Shown here: one piece after another, positions 1 to 6,993 of the stretch
Position numbering within the stretch: the first letter of the stretch is position 1
Layout: every line of letters begins with the position of its first letter
DNA from: Lachnospiraceae bacterium
GTDB lineage: Bacteria; Bacillota; Clostridia; Lachnospirales; Lachnospiraceae
Direction: 5' to 3'
Length of the DNA: 64,000 nucleotides
Assembly: GCA_028689585.1 (NCBI GenBank)
Contig: JAQVCW010000003.1
Coordinates: forward strand, 1-64,000
The notes under the pieces: model-generated
Databases searched by the model: none
Told to the model about the DNA's origin: nothing
Seen by the model: the letters and a program-made list of their open reading frames with translations, nothing else
Program-made: the position numbers and the translations under genes

Positions 1-405
1 AATCTCTGCATTCTCCAGCATGATGGCCTTGATTTCCTCGTATTCCGGTGGCGGCAGGAAATGCTCGGCCAGCTCTAACTCTGCGGTCAGATATCTGTCA
101 TCAAACTCCTTTTTGTCAATAAAGTCACGGATGACGCTGAACTCATCCCGGCTGTTCAGGGGCAGAAAGCCCAGCTCCCGCAAGAAGGCCCATGTCCGCT
201 TCTTTACGCAGTAAAACAGGTTTGCCAGATTGGAATTGAAGTCATTGTAGACCTCCATCCCTTTCCGGTCGGGTGAGCGGCCAAAAAGCACCCAACCGCC
301 ACCGCCGAATACTTCAATATAGCGGTCAAACTTTGCGGGGAACATGGTGTAAATCAGCTTGCGCAGCGCCTTTTTACCGCCTACCCAGCTTATAAAACTA
401 TTGAT
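1..405 (-). CDS. D12-class DNA adenine N6-methyltransferase, N-terminal part (runs off the window)
   Basis: This is the first ~135 residues of a Dam-like adenine methyltransferase; the rest lies beyond base 1. The visible protein begins INSFISWVGGKKALRKLIY and continues with YIEVFGGGGWVLF, which matches the SAM-binding FxGGG motif of the D12 family near residue 30. Such methylases are common cargo of Firmicute conjugative elements, where they modify element DNA. The reading frame has a TGA at 414-412 and no ATG, GTG or TTG before the conserved motif. The best-placed start is an ATC at 405-403, nine bases after a full-length Shine-Dalgarno sequence. Alternatives are a mutated start or coupling with a five-codon GTG mini-ORF at 415-398. 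Family is secure, start is not. Confidence 0.8.
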   Translation of the reverse strand, partial: MNSFISWVGGKKALRKLIYTMFPAKFDRYIEVFGGGGWVLFGRSPDRKGMEVYNDFNSNLANLFYCVKKRTWAFLRELGFLPLNSRDEFSVIRDFIDKKEFDDRYLTAELELAEHFLPPPEYEEIKAIMLENAEI

Positions 406-410
406 GGTGT

Positions 411-421
411 ATCACCTCCTT
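411..421 (-). promoter_or_regulatory. Full-length Shine-Dalgarno before the D12 methylase
   Basis: On the minus strand the sequence AAGGAGGTGAT complements the 3' end of 16S rRNA almost completely. It is stronger than any other ribosome site in the window and sits nine bases before the ATC at 405-403. It supports initiation at a non-AUG codon. Confidence 0.7.
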
Positions 422-438
422 TGCGCGGCGGCGGGGAT

Positions 439-810
439 TCAGTTTAAGAATTTAAATGAAGGGCAAGGCGGCTCCGGCTGCCGGAACGCAGAGAGCTGCT
501 CCGGCGTTGCAGACACAAATTCCGCAAGGCTCATGCTCTTGTCCAGATAGCCCCAATCCTCCGGGTAGTAGCTGCCGTATTCGTTCATCGGGAACGGCTC
601 CCTGCACAGAATTGTTCCCCAGTGGTTGACCATCACAAAGGGCTTGACCTCTGCCATACTGCCGTCCAGATTGTCCGAATCCCGCACATCATAACAAAAA
701 AGTCCCTCCGGAACCGTGTCCCGGTCGAGGCGCATATTGGTAAAGAGAACAAGTTTTTCATCAATCTCCGCCAACAGATATCCTTCTTTTGCTGCATCAA
801 ATACTGCCAT
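439..810 (-). CDS. LPD28-domain protein of a conjugative-type element
   Basis: A 123-residue acidic soluble protein (MAVFDAAKEGYLLAEIDEKL...). The N-terminal half, with LVLFTNMRLDRDTVPEGLFCYDVRDSD, resembles the large polyvalent protein-associated domain LPD28, found in proteins of integrative/conjugative elements and phages. There is no catalytic motif I recognise, and the biochemical role is unknown. The ribosome site AAGGAAAATGTA precedes the ATG. It follows the YubB-like gene by 19 bases and precedes the methylase by about 33 bases, in the same direction, so it is probably in the same transcript. The LPD28 call rests on remembered family resemblance and should be tested by a profile search. 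Confidence 0.65.
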   Translation of the reverse strand: MAVFDAAKEGYLLAEIDEKLVLFTNMRLDRDTVPEGLFCYDVRDSDNLDGSMAEVKPFVMVNHWGTILCREPFPMNEYGSYYPEDWGYLDKSMSLAEFVSATPEQLSAFRQPEPPCPSFKFLN

Positions 811-829
811 TACATTTTCCTTTCTCTGC

Positions 830-1414
830 TTATGTCAATTCCATGCCCATGGACTCCGGATGGTATTCATATTCCTTGGTATCCTCATTCCAAATGTATC
901 CTTCGTCCTCCAAAGCCACCTGATGGATTTCAGCGGCCAGCTCCAGCGCTTCGTGAGAACCGCCGTTGGGAATAAAGCATTCCATTTCTTCACCGCCTGC
1001 ATATTCTCTGCGGCCTACATTGTTGCCGAAATCCTCATCTGCCCAGCAGTAGGAAAATTCCAAGTCAGGGTACATTTCAGCAAGCTGCCCGATGACCTGA
1101 TGCACATTACTCCAAGCGGTTTGAAAGCGGAGATTTTCTCCGTCGAATTCTTTGGAGGTAAATTCATCGTAGCCATAGCTGTTCCATTTGCTGCCCCAGT
1201 TGGATACATTCCAGTCCAGCCAGTTGTTTTTTCCGTATTTCGCCACTTCCTCCCGGCCAAGGTTGCCTTGATAGATGTTATCCGGCACTGGGATAATCTT
1301 GGCAAAGTCGATACTGCCGAGACCATATTTCTCGGTTTTGACAGCCTCAAATAGTTCAGCCATACGACTGGGATCACCGGAAACCGTGAGAATATTGGTT
1401 ACATGATTCGGCAT
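830..1414 (-). CDS. YubB/Api92-like ferredoxin-fold protein
   Basis: A 194-residue protein beginning MPNHVTNILTVSGDP, the typical opening of the YubB ferredoxin-like (DUF1281, Api92) family found on plasmids, phages and conjugative elements. The later tract NWGSKWNSYGYDE and the aromatic stretch EFSYCWADEDFGNNVG are also typical of that family. The function is unknown; these proteins usually travel with anti-restriction and DNA-modification genes, which fits the methylase downstream. The start is well supported: GGAGGAATGTAA directly precedes the ATG, and the stop codon of the upstream gene touches it, so translation is probably coupled. Confidence 0.75.
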   Translation of the reverse strand: MPNHVTNILTVSGDPSRMAELFEAVKTEKYGLGSIDFAKIIPVPDNIYQGNLGREEVAKYGKNNWLDWNVSNWGSKWNSYGYDEFTSKEFDGENLRFQTAWSNVHQVIGQLAEMYPDLEFSYCWADEDFGNNVGRREYAGGEEMECFIPNGGSHEALELAAEIHQVALEDEGYIWNEDTKEYEYHPESMGMELT

Positions 1415-1931
1415 TTACATTCCTCCCATCTGCATCCCAAAGCCTTGCATCAGCGGCTTTTTCAGTTCCTGCTCTGGCTTGATAAAAAAATCCTTTCCTG
1501 AATTCCAAAATCTGACGTACAGCTCGCCGTCCTCGGTTTTAATGGGACGCTGCTCAAAGCCCTCGCCCCAGCCATCACTTTCCTGACCGCACCATTCTTC
1601 TGTCAATGCGTCCAGCTCCGCAGGGGACAGTTCGCCGTTGCTCTTAACCTCCAGCACACCCCACAGCTCACCCTGCCAGCTTTCCACAGTGTGGGGTCAT
1701 GCTGTACACCTTTTCCTGCAGACTGTCATTGTGTAAATAAACTGCAAGGCCACGGTCACCCTCGCTGGCAAGATGCTCCTTGGTAATCAGCTTCAGAATT
1801 TCACCCTCATAACCACACAAGGTAGCAGGGGTAAGTTCCTCCGGCCAATCCGAGAGGTCACCGTATTCATCAGGGGTGTACAGATTGGCGGACAGTGGAC
1901 TGAACAGCCGCAAGGTAATCAGTTCCTTCAT
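1415..1931 (-). pseudogene. Element-borne hypothetical protein split by a +1 frameshift
   Basis: Two overlapping frames read as one ~170-residue protein. The first part (start 1931) reads MKELITLRLFSPLSANLYTP and proceeds to VYSMTPHCGKLAG followed by a stop at 1668. The second part, in the next frame, reads VESWQGELWGVLEVKSNGEL and ends at 1415. Removing one C from the CCCC run near 1695 restores a continuous frame reading SMTHTVESWQGE. Similar single-frame proteins occur, as I recall, beside YubB-like genes in Clostridia conjugative elements; their function is unknown. The start ATG overlaps the stop codon of the upstream gene, so the gene was once part of a tight operon. A sequencing error or programmed slippage at the C run are the other explanations. 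Confidence 0.7.
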
Positions 1932-2614
1932 GAGTCGCTCCTTTCCGCACAGAGCACCTCTGTACCATATCGGCGAATTAGAAAAGCGGTGACGATCAAT
2001 CGGAAGGCTGTATCGCTCACCAGCTCCGGGTCAGTCAGTTCCGACAGGCTGATATGCTTGGTTCCGGCATATAGGTCTTTCGCCGTATGGAACAGTACAT
2101 AGCCGTCCAAGTCCACTCCGTGAATGTGAATGGCGGGGAAATCGATGTTCCCCTTCGTCACTGCCGGTCGTGCCTTGCTCCAGAGAAAAGGATCAGCGGT
2201 CAGTAAAAACACCGCCGCTGCCTGCCCTGCGGAGCAGTTCGGATTTTCTTTGTGCGCCGCCTTAAACCGCATCTGGTGATTGCTGTTTTCAAAAATAGAG
2301 ATTGGCTGGCGCGACAGGTGCGTCACGCGGGCCACAAAGGGGCGCGATGGCACCTCCTTGGTCAGTGCGCCCAGCAGCTCGTTCAAGGGGACACAGCCCG
2401 CCACAAGCCGCTCGCGCAGGCAGATGCAGCCGGTGGCGCTTCCACAGGTTTTCTTTCTGGTTTTGTAGGCGCAGGTTTTGCAGTCACAGTCACGGGCGCT
2501 GTATTCAAAACGGCTTAATGACATCCCGCTCTTGCGAGGTGTAAATCCGGGAATCAGTTGCATTTCAAATTCGGTGTTTGCATACTTGGTGTTGTTCATA
2601 AATCGTGCAGTCAT
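1928..2614 (-). CDS. Cysteine-rich hypothetical protein of the accessory element
   Basis: A 228-residue protein I cannot place in a named family. A Cys cluster at residues 43-75 (CDCKTCAYKTRKKTC, then CICLRERLVAGC) looks like a metal-binding knuckle. The middle contains SNHQMRFKAAHKENPNCSAGQAA, and the C-terminal half (FPAIHIHGVDLDGYVLFHTAKDLY) appears globular. There are no membrane segments. The ribosome site AAAGGACTGAGAACC precedes the ATG at 2614. It is the first gene of the minus-strand accessory cluster and its stop overlaps the next start (ATGA). It is preceded by hairpin-rich non-coding DNA that separates it from rlmD. Confidence 0.6.
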   Translation of the reverse strand: MTARFMNNTKYANTEFEMQLIPGFTPRKSGMSLSRFEYSARDCDCKTCAYKTRKKTCGSATGCICLRERLVAGCVPLNELLGALTKEVPSRPFVARVTHLSRQPISIFENSNHQMRFKAAHKENPNCSAGQAAAVFLLTADPFLWSKARPAVTKGNIDFPAIHIHGVDLDGYVLFHTAKDLYAGTKHISLSELTDPELVSDTAFRLIVTAFLIRRYGTEVLCAERSDS

Positions 2615-2669
2615 GGTTCTCAGTCCTTTCGTTGTTTTTTATTCGGCCAATCCTCCTACCATCAGAAAC

Positions 2670-2717
2670 AAAAAAAGAGCGGCTATGTTCTCGTAAAAAC
2701 GAAGAACGTAACCGCTC
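2670..2717 (-). terminator. Rho-independent terminator or leader attenuator
   Basis: On the minus strand, GAGCGGTTACGTTCTTCGT pairs almost fully with ACGAGAACATAGCCGCTC around a small loop, followed by seven Ts (2676-2670). It lies about 220 bases after rlmD and 55 bases before the Cys-rich gene, so it could end rlmD transcription or attenuate the accessory operon. Confidence 0.7.
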
Positions 2718-2756
2718 ACAATTGTTCTGATTCACTTTTGGAAGTGCCGTCTATAT

Positions 2757-2795
2757 GGAAAAGAGGATGGGCAGCTTTTACACTGTCCATCCTCT
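2757..2795 (-). terminator. Second minus-strand hairpin with short T run
   Basis: AGAGGATGGACAG pairs with the near-complement CTGCCCATCCTCT (2795-2762), followed on the minus strand by TTTT. It lies 45 bases upstream of the stronger terminator and 140 bases after rlmD. It probably acts as the first of a tandem pair. Confidence 0.55.
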
Positions 2796-2843
2796 AAATT
2801 TTCGTGTTTCATCTGTCCAATACCCGATGTCATCTGTGGAAAG

Positions 2844-2880
2844 GGCAAAAAATCGAGGCCAAAAACGCTCGTTTTTTGCC
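2844..2880. repeat. Short inverted repeat downstream of rlmD
   Basis: GGCAAAAAA at 2844-2852 is mirrored by TTTTTTGCC at 2872-2880, with a second possible pairing of AATCGAGG and CCCCGATT just outside. With the two terminators it makes the 2.62-2.94 kb non-coding stretch unusually hairpin-rich. No gene is visible there. Confidence 0.5.
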
Positions 2881-2935
2881 CCGATTTTCGCTCTATTTTC
2901 TTTCAAAAACCACAATATGTTGTGTCCTGACTCTC

Positions 2936-4792
2936 TTATTTTCGCTTGTCGCCACAATACGTCATCTGTATCACCACCTCAACATGATTCGTAAACGGAA
3001 ATAAATCAATCGGCCATGCCTCATCTGGCTTATATCCATGCTTCGTAAAATACTCCAAGTCCCTGGCGAGGGTAATGGGGTTGCAGGAAATGTACACTAT
3101 TTTCTCAGGTTTCAGGGAAACTGCCGAGGACATAAAAGCTTCATCGCTTCCGCTGCGGGGCGGATCCATGAAGACCACATCCACATGCTCCCCTGCCTGT
3201 GCCATTTCGGTCATAAATTCTCCGGCATCGTTCTGATAAAAACGAACATTTTTAATCTCATTTCGTTTTGCATTGAAAATAGCATCCCGGACTGCATCCT
3301 GATTCAGTTCTACGCTGATGACTTCCTTTGCTTTGCTGCTGGCGATCAGACCAATGGTCCCTATGCCGCAGTAAGCATCAATCATGCGCTCTTTTCCGGT
3401 CATTCCGGCCAGTTCAATGGCTTTGTTGTATAAGACTTCCGTCTGAACCGGATTGATCTGATAAAATGATTTGGAAGAAATCCGGAATGTACGACCGCAT
3501 AATGTATCTTCAATGTATCCTTTTCCATAAAGCACAGTTTCCTTTTCGCCCAAAATCATACTGGTCTTCTGGGCATTTATATTCAATATAACTGTAGTAA
3601 TTTCCGGATGAAGCTTTCTCAATGCCTTTACAAAATTGTTTTTGGAGGGCAGGATCGGTGAGCCCAGCACCAGCACTAGCATTACTTCTCCGCTGTGAAA
3701 ACCGGTGCGCACCAGCACATGACGGAATAATCCGAAGCCGGTATCTTCGTTGTAGGTTTTTATTTTGAATGATTTCAGAAGATCCCGGATATCACGAATA
3801 ATTGCATCCGCCGTTGGATCTTCGATCAGGCAATCATCTACCGGGACAATAAAGTGAGTTCCCTCCTGATAGGTTCCTGAAATTACGCTGCCATCTTTTT
3901 TATGTCCAAATACTGCATGTACTTTATTGCGGTAATGTACCGGATTTTCCATACCCATAATCTTCTGAACCTTGCAAAATGGCTGAAGAAGTTTTTCCAC
4001 CCGTTTCTGTTTTTCAATCAACTGATCTGCATAAGCAAGTTCCATAAGCTGACATCCACCACATTTTTGATAGACCGGACATAATTTTCTGGCTGCAAGT
4101 GCAGCCGGATTATCTTTCCGCCTGTCCTTTTTATCCCACTCCGGATTGTCTTTCTTTCTGTCCTTTTTATCCCACACAGGATTGCCTGCTTCTTTCCTGT
4201 CTTTTTTATCCCACACAGAATTGCCTGCTTCTTTCCTTTCTTTTTTATCCCACACAGAATTGCCTGCTTCTTTCCTGTCTTTTTTATCCCACGCAGAATT
4301 GCCTGCTTCTTTTCTGTCTTTTTTATTACTATATTTTTCCTGCATACCCTCTTTTTTCCGGAAATCTTTTGATGCAGGTTTTCCGGGCTTTCCTTTTCTT
4401 TGCTCTCCGAAGCTATCTCCCCACTCTGCTTTTGCAAACTCATCTCTTTTCTCAGACTGACTTCCGCCTTTTCCTTCCCTCCTGCTTCCCTGCTTTCCTG
4501 CTGGCTCTTTTCCTGACCGGCTTCCGCCTTTACTTTCTCTCCAGCTTTCCGGCTTTCCTACAGTCTCTTTTCCTGGCCGGTTTCCGCCTTTTCCTGCTCT
4601 CCAGCTTTCCGGCTTTCCTGCTGTCTCTTTTCCAGGCCGGCTTCCGCCTTTACTCTCTCTCCAGCTTTCCGACTTTCCTACAGTCTCTTTTCCTGGCCGG
4701 CTTCCGCCTTTGCTTCTGTCTCTATTTCCTGCCTTATTGGCTGACTCGCCCGGGGATCTTCTCCTGCTGCTTCTCTCATTTCTATTTTCCAT
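2936..4792 (-). CDS. rlmD: RlmD/RumA-type rRNA (uracil-5-)-methyltransferase with a repetitive basic N-terminal tail
   Basis: SAM-dependent m5U methyltransferase of the TrmA/RlmD family, expected to modify 23S rRNA. The catalytic part starts near residue 235. It has a 4Fe-4S cysteine set (C238, C244, C247 in CPVYQKCGGC, and C321), the SAM loop DAYCGIGTIGL at 473-483, MDPPRSG at 542-548, and the catalytic SCNP at 569-572 (C570). The first ~230 residues are Lys/Arg/Gly/Glu-rich repeats (20-residue units, then 13-residue units) and replace the TRAM domain usually found there. The start ATG follows AAGGAG by eleven bases. The last residues, TYCGDKRK, and the abrupt change to accessory genes fit the known use of the rumA 3' end as an insertion site. 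Target base (U747 or U1939 type) cannot be decided here. Confidence 0.9.
   Translation of the reverse strand: MENRNERSSRRRSPGESANKAGNRDRSKGGSRPGKETVGKSESWRESKGGSRPGKETAGKPESWRAGKGGNRPGKETVGKPESWRESKGGSRSGKEPAGKQGSRREGKGGSQSEKRDEFAKAEWGDSFGEQRKGKPGKPASKDFRKKEGMQEKYSNKKDRKEAGNSAWDKKDRKEAGNSVWDKKERKEAGNSVWDKKDRKEAGNPVWDKKDRKKDNPEWDKKDRRKDNPAALAARKLCPVYQKCGGCQLMELAYADQLIEKQKRVEKLLQPFCKVQKIMGMENPVHYRNKVHAVFGHKKDGSVISGTYQEGTHFIVPVDDCLIEDPTADAIIRDIRDLLKSFKIKTYNEDTGFGLFRHVLVRTGFHSGEVMLVLVLGSPILPSKNNFVKALRKLHPEITTVILNINAQKTSMILGEKETVLYGKGYIEDTLCGRTFRISSKSFYQINPVQTEVLYNKAIELAGMTGKERMIDAYCGIGTIGLIASSKAKEVISVELNQDAVRDAIFNAKRNEIKNVRFYQNDAGEFMTEMAQAGEHVDVVFMDPPRSGSDEAFMSSAVSLKPEKIVYISCNPITLARDLEYFTKHGYKPDEAWPIDLFPFTNHVEVVIQMTYCGDKRK
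4103..4324. repeat. 39-bp tandem repeats inside rlmD
   Basis: Six degenerate 39-bp units encode DKKDRKEAGNSVW-like 13-mers (protein residues 157-230). The unit is a multiple of three, so the copy number can change without a frameshift. The last two units are shorter. Confidence 0.85.
4475..4714. repeat. 60-bp tandem repeats inside rlmD
   Basis: Four units encode the 20-mer SKGGSRPGKETVGKPESWRE with small changes (protein residues 27-106). They are independent in sequence from the 39-bp array further along the same gene. Confidence 0.85.
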
Positions 4793-4827
4793 TCTGAATG
4801 TTTCTCCTTCTTTATCGCTATCTTCTT

Positions 4828-5868
4828 CTATATTCCCTCACAGTCAAACAGCGGAATAAAACTTTCCTCTGCCGTCGCTCCTTCCTGTACAAAACTATTC
4901 TCCAGGCCAAGTGATACTGCATAATCCAGCAGCCGCCCGTATTCCCGCCCGGTCACTTTTCGGGACAGCAGGGGATCTGCTGCCAGCCCAGGCATGGGAG
5001 TATACTGATTCATGATGCTGATATAAATTTGATCCCCATAGGTTTCATAAAGGTACTGCAGCACCGCTTTTGAATCTTTCACATGGCCCGGCAGCAGCAA
5101 ATGCCGCACGATCACGCCTCTTTTCATAATACCCCGTTCATCAAAGGCGGTATTTCCTATCTGACGCACCATTTCCGCGATTGCCGCTTTTGCTGTCTGG
5201 GGATAATTCTCCGCATTAGAATACTGCTTCGCCAATGACGAATCCATATATTTAAAATCGGGCAGGTAGATATCCACCAACCCTTCCAGCATTTGCAATG
5301 TATCCGGTTTCTCATATCCGCTGCTGTTATAGACTACCGGAAGCGACAGGCCGTTTTCTCTGACCAGCTTTAGCGCTGCTATTGTCTGTGGCAGGAAATG
5401 CCCGGCTGTAACCAGATTAATATTATTTGCATTTTTCTCCTGTAATTCCAGAAATATCTCTGCCAGCCGCTCTATCGTGATTTTCTTCCCCGTCTGACCT
5501 GCTGCTATATTCCGATTCTGGCAGAACTGACAGCCCATGGCACAGCCGGAAAAAAACACAGCCCCCGATCCTTCCTTTCCTGAAATGCAGGGTTCCTCCC
5601 ACATATGAAGAGCAGCTCTTGCTGCCATCACGGTTCCATCCATATGACAGTATCCTCTTTGTCCTGCCAGCCGGTTCACCCGGCAGTCTCTGGGACACAG
5701 CCTGCATTCCTGCATGTTTTTTTCCAGAAGATGCTGTGTCTCTTCCTTCCACTGCCTGGTCACGGATACCTCGATTTTTACGGTTTCCTCTTGCACCCTG
5801 TTTATGTTCCCGCTGATATCATTTTTATTGAAGCTGACGCTTCCCTGCATAATTTTATTTTCTGACAT
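4828..5868 (-). CDS. Radical SAM protein of the PflX / pyruvate formate-lyase activase-like family
   Basis: A ~346-residue cytoplasmic radical SAM enzyme. The 4Fe-4S motif CAMGCQFC lies within VFFSGCAMGCQFCQN, and an upstream cysteine set (CRLCPRDCRVNRLAGQRGYC) matches the PflX-type subgroup of glycyl-radical-activase homologues. Their substrate is generally unknown. Conserved downstream elements include NLVTAGHF, VYNSSGYE and DIYLPDFKYMD. The frame stays open upstream into the eamA gene, but that part encodes only ELRAG repeats. I therefore place the start at the ATG giving MSENKIMQGS (5868), although its ribosome site (AGAAAG) is weak. No glycyl-radical enzyme gene is nearby, so the partner cannot be named. 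Confidence 0.8.
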   Translation of the reverse strand: MSENKIMQGSVSFNKNDISGNINRVQEETVKIEVSVTRQWKEETQHLLEKNMQECRLCPRDCRVNRLAGQRGYCHMDGTVMAARAALHMWEEPCISGKEGSGAVFFSGCAMGCQFCQNRNIAAGQTGKKITIERLAEIFLELQEKNANNINLVTAGHFLPQTIAALKLVRENGLSLPVVYNSSGYEKPDTLQMLEGLVDIYLPDFKYMDSSLAKQYSNAENYPQTAKAAIAEMVRQIGNTAFDERGIMKRGVIVRHLLLPGHVKDSKAVLQYLYETYGDQIYISIMNQYTPMPGLAADPLLSRKVTGREYGRLLDYAVSLGLENSFVQEGATAEESFIPLFDCEGI

Positions 5869-5910
5869 ATTCTTTCTACTCTTGTCTTTATCGCTCTTGC
5901 CCTTTATTTT

Positions 5911-5990
5911 CCTGTCCTTAAACTCTTCTGTCCTTAACTCCCCTGCCCTTAACTCTCCTGCCCTTAACTCTCCTGCCCTTAACTCTCCTG
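5911..5990. repeat. 15-bp tandem repeat across the end of the EamA gene
   Basis: On the minus strand the unit is AGGAGAGTTAAGGGC: three perfect copies (5943-5987) plus two degenerate ones. The first copy supplies the TAA stop of the EamA gene. Each unit contains an AGGAGAG ribosome-site-like string, and none has an ATG after it. Confidence 0.85.
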
Positions 5991-6980
5991 TCCCGGCTCT
6001 TCGCTGACACATTTTCTGCGTTCCGGCAGTTGTGCCAGGATAATGGCCCCAAACATGACGGTACAGCCCACAAGTTCTTTTATGCTCAGCTTCTGCCCCA
6101 GCAGAACCCATCCGGCCAGCACGGATACCACTGATTCCAGACTCAGGATCAAAGAAGATACGGTCGGATCCATATTTTTCTGTCCTATGATCTGCAGGGT
6201 ATAGGCCACGCCGCAGGACATGATGCCCGCATATAATATAGGCATCCAGGCTGCCAGGATGGAACTCATCTGCGGATGTTCCAGAAGCAGCATAAAAATA
6301 CTGGATATCCCGCCGGATACTAGGAACTGTACGCAGGACATTTTCACACCGTCTGTTTTTGCCGCAAAATAATCTATGGTCAGAATATGGAAGGCAAATA
6401 CCAGTGCCCCCATCAGCACATAGATATCTCCTCTGCCGATCGTAAACTGCTCTGTCATACAGAGCAGATACAGTCCCGCCACCGCCATGGCAACGCTGAT
6501 CCAGATCTGGATTCCGGTTCTCTTTTTAAGAAAAATACCCAGAATCGGCACCAGCACTATGTACATTGCCGTGATAAAACCAGCCTTGCCCACGGTGGTG
6601 TAGGTTATGCCGATCTGCTGCAGATTGCTGGCGATACACAGGCATATTCCGCAGCAGATACCGCCGATCAGAGTCACTTTCCACTCCGCTCTGCGCCGGT
6701 TCTTATCGCAGGTCGCATCTATTCCCGTCTGAGCGCAGATTTCACGGTCATTTCCATATCCGCCCTTACTGCCCGACAGCCTTGTCTTTTCTCTTTTCTT
6801 TTTATTGTCAAAATACAAAATGCAGGGAATCAGCACTACACCGCCAATCAGGCTGCGTACTGCATTAAATGTAAACGGTCCTACATATTCCATCCCAACG
6901 CTTTGTGCCACAAAAGCCACTCCCCAGATTAGTGCTGCTAAAAATAATTGAAGTGAACTTTTTACATTTGTTGTTTTCAT
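5979..6980 (-). CDS. EamA/DMT-family transporter (ten-helix metabolite exporter type)
   Basis: A 333-residue membrane protein with two EamA repeats. The first begins LFLAALIWGVAFVAQSVGMEYVGP and the second covers GDIYVLMGALVFAFHILTIDYFA. The family exports amino acids, nucleotides or other small metabolites; the substrate is unknown. A charged 45-residue insertion (about residues 60-105, KKKREKTRLSGSKGGYGNDRE...) after the second helix is longer than usual and is probably a cytoplasmic loop. The start follows AGGAGAGAGTC. It lies 13 bases after the aldo/keto reductase gene and is probably co-transcribed. The stop codon falls inside a 15-bp tandem repeat. Confidence 0.85.
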   Translation of the reverse strand: MKTTNVKSSLQLFLAALIWGVAFVAQSVGMEYVGPFTFNAVRSLIGGVVLIPCILYFDNKKKREKTRLSGSKGGYGNDREICAQTGIDATCDKNRRRAEWKVTLIGGICCGICLCIASNLQQIGITYTTVGKAGFITAMYIVLVPILGIFLKKRTGIQIWISVAMAVAGLYLLCMTEQFTIGRGDIYVLMGALVFAFHILTIDYFAAKTDGVKMSCVQFLVSGGISSIFMLLLEHPQMSSILAAWMPILYAGIMSCGVAYTLQIIGQKNMDPTVSSLILSLESVVSVLAGWVLLGQKLSIKELVGCTVMFGAIILAQLPERRKCVSEEPGQES

Positions 6981-6993
6981 GACTCTCTCCTGT

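Noticed and set aside
4103..4714. Regular repeats that could be mistaken for a CRISPR array
   Set aside because: Units are contiguous with no unique spacers, lengths are multiples of three, and the frame is open through rlmD.
4099..4797. A long plus-strand reading frame opposite the rlmD tail, rich in Phe/Leu/Ser repeats
   Set aside because: It is the complement of the in-frame repeats of rlmD, has no ribosome site and no hydrophobic order of a real membrane protein; the minus-strand product is a recognisable enzyme.
5869..6111. Extension of the radical SAM protein back into the EamA gene
   Set aside because: It would encode only a shadow of the EamA gene plus ELRAG repeats, with no ribosome site and a 130-base overlap.
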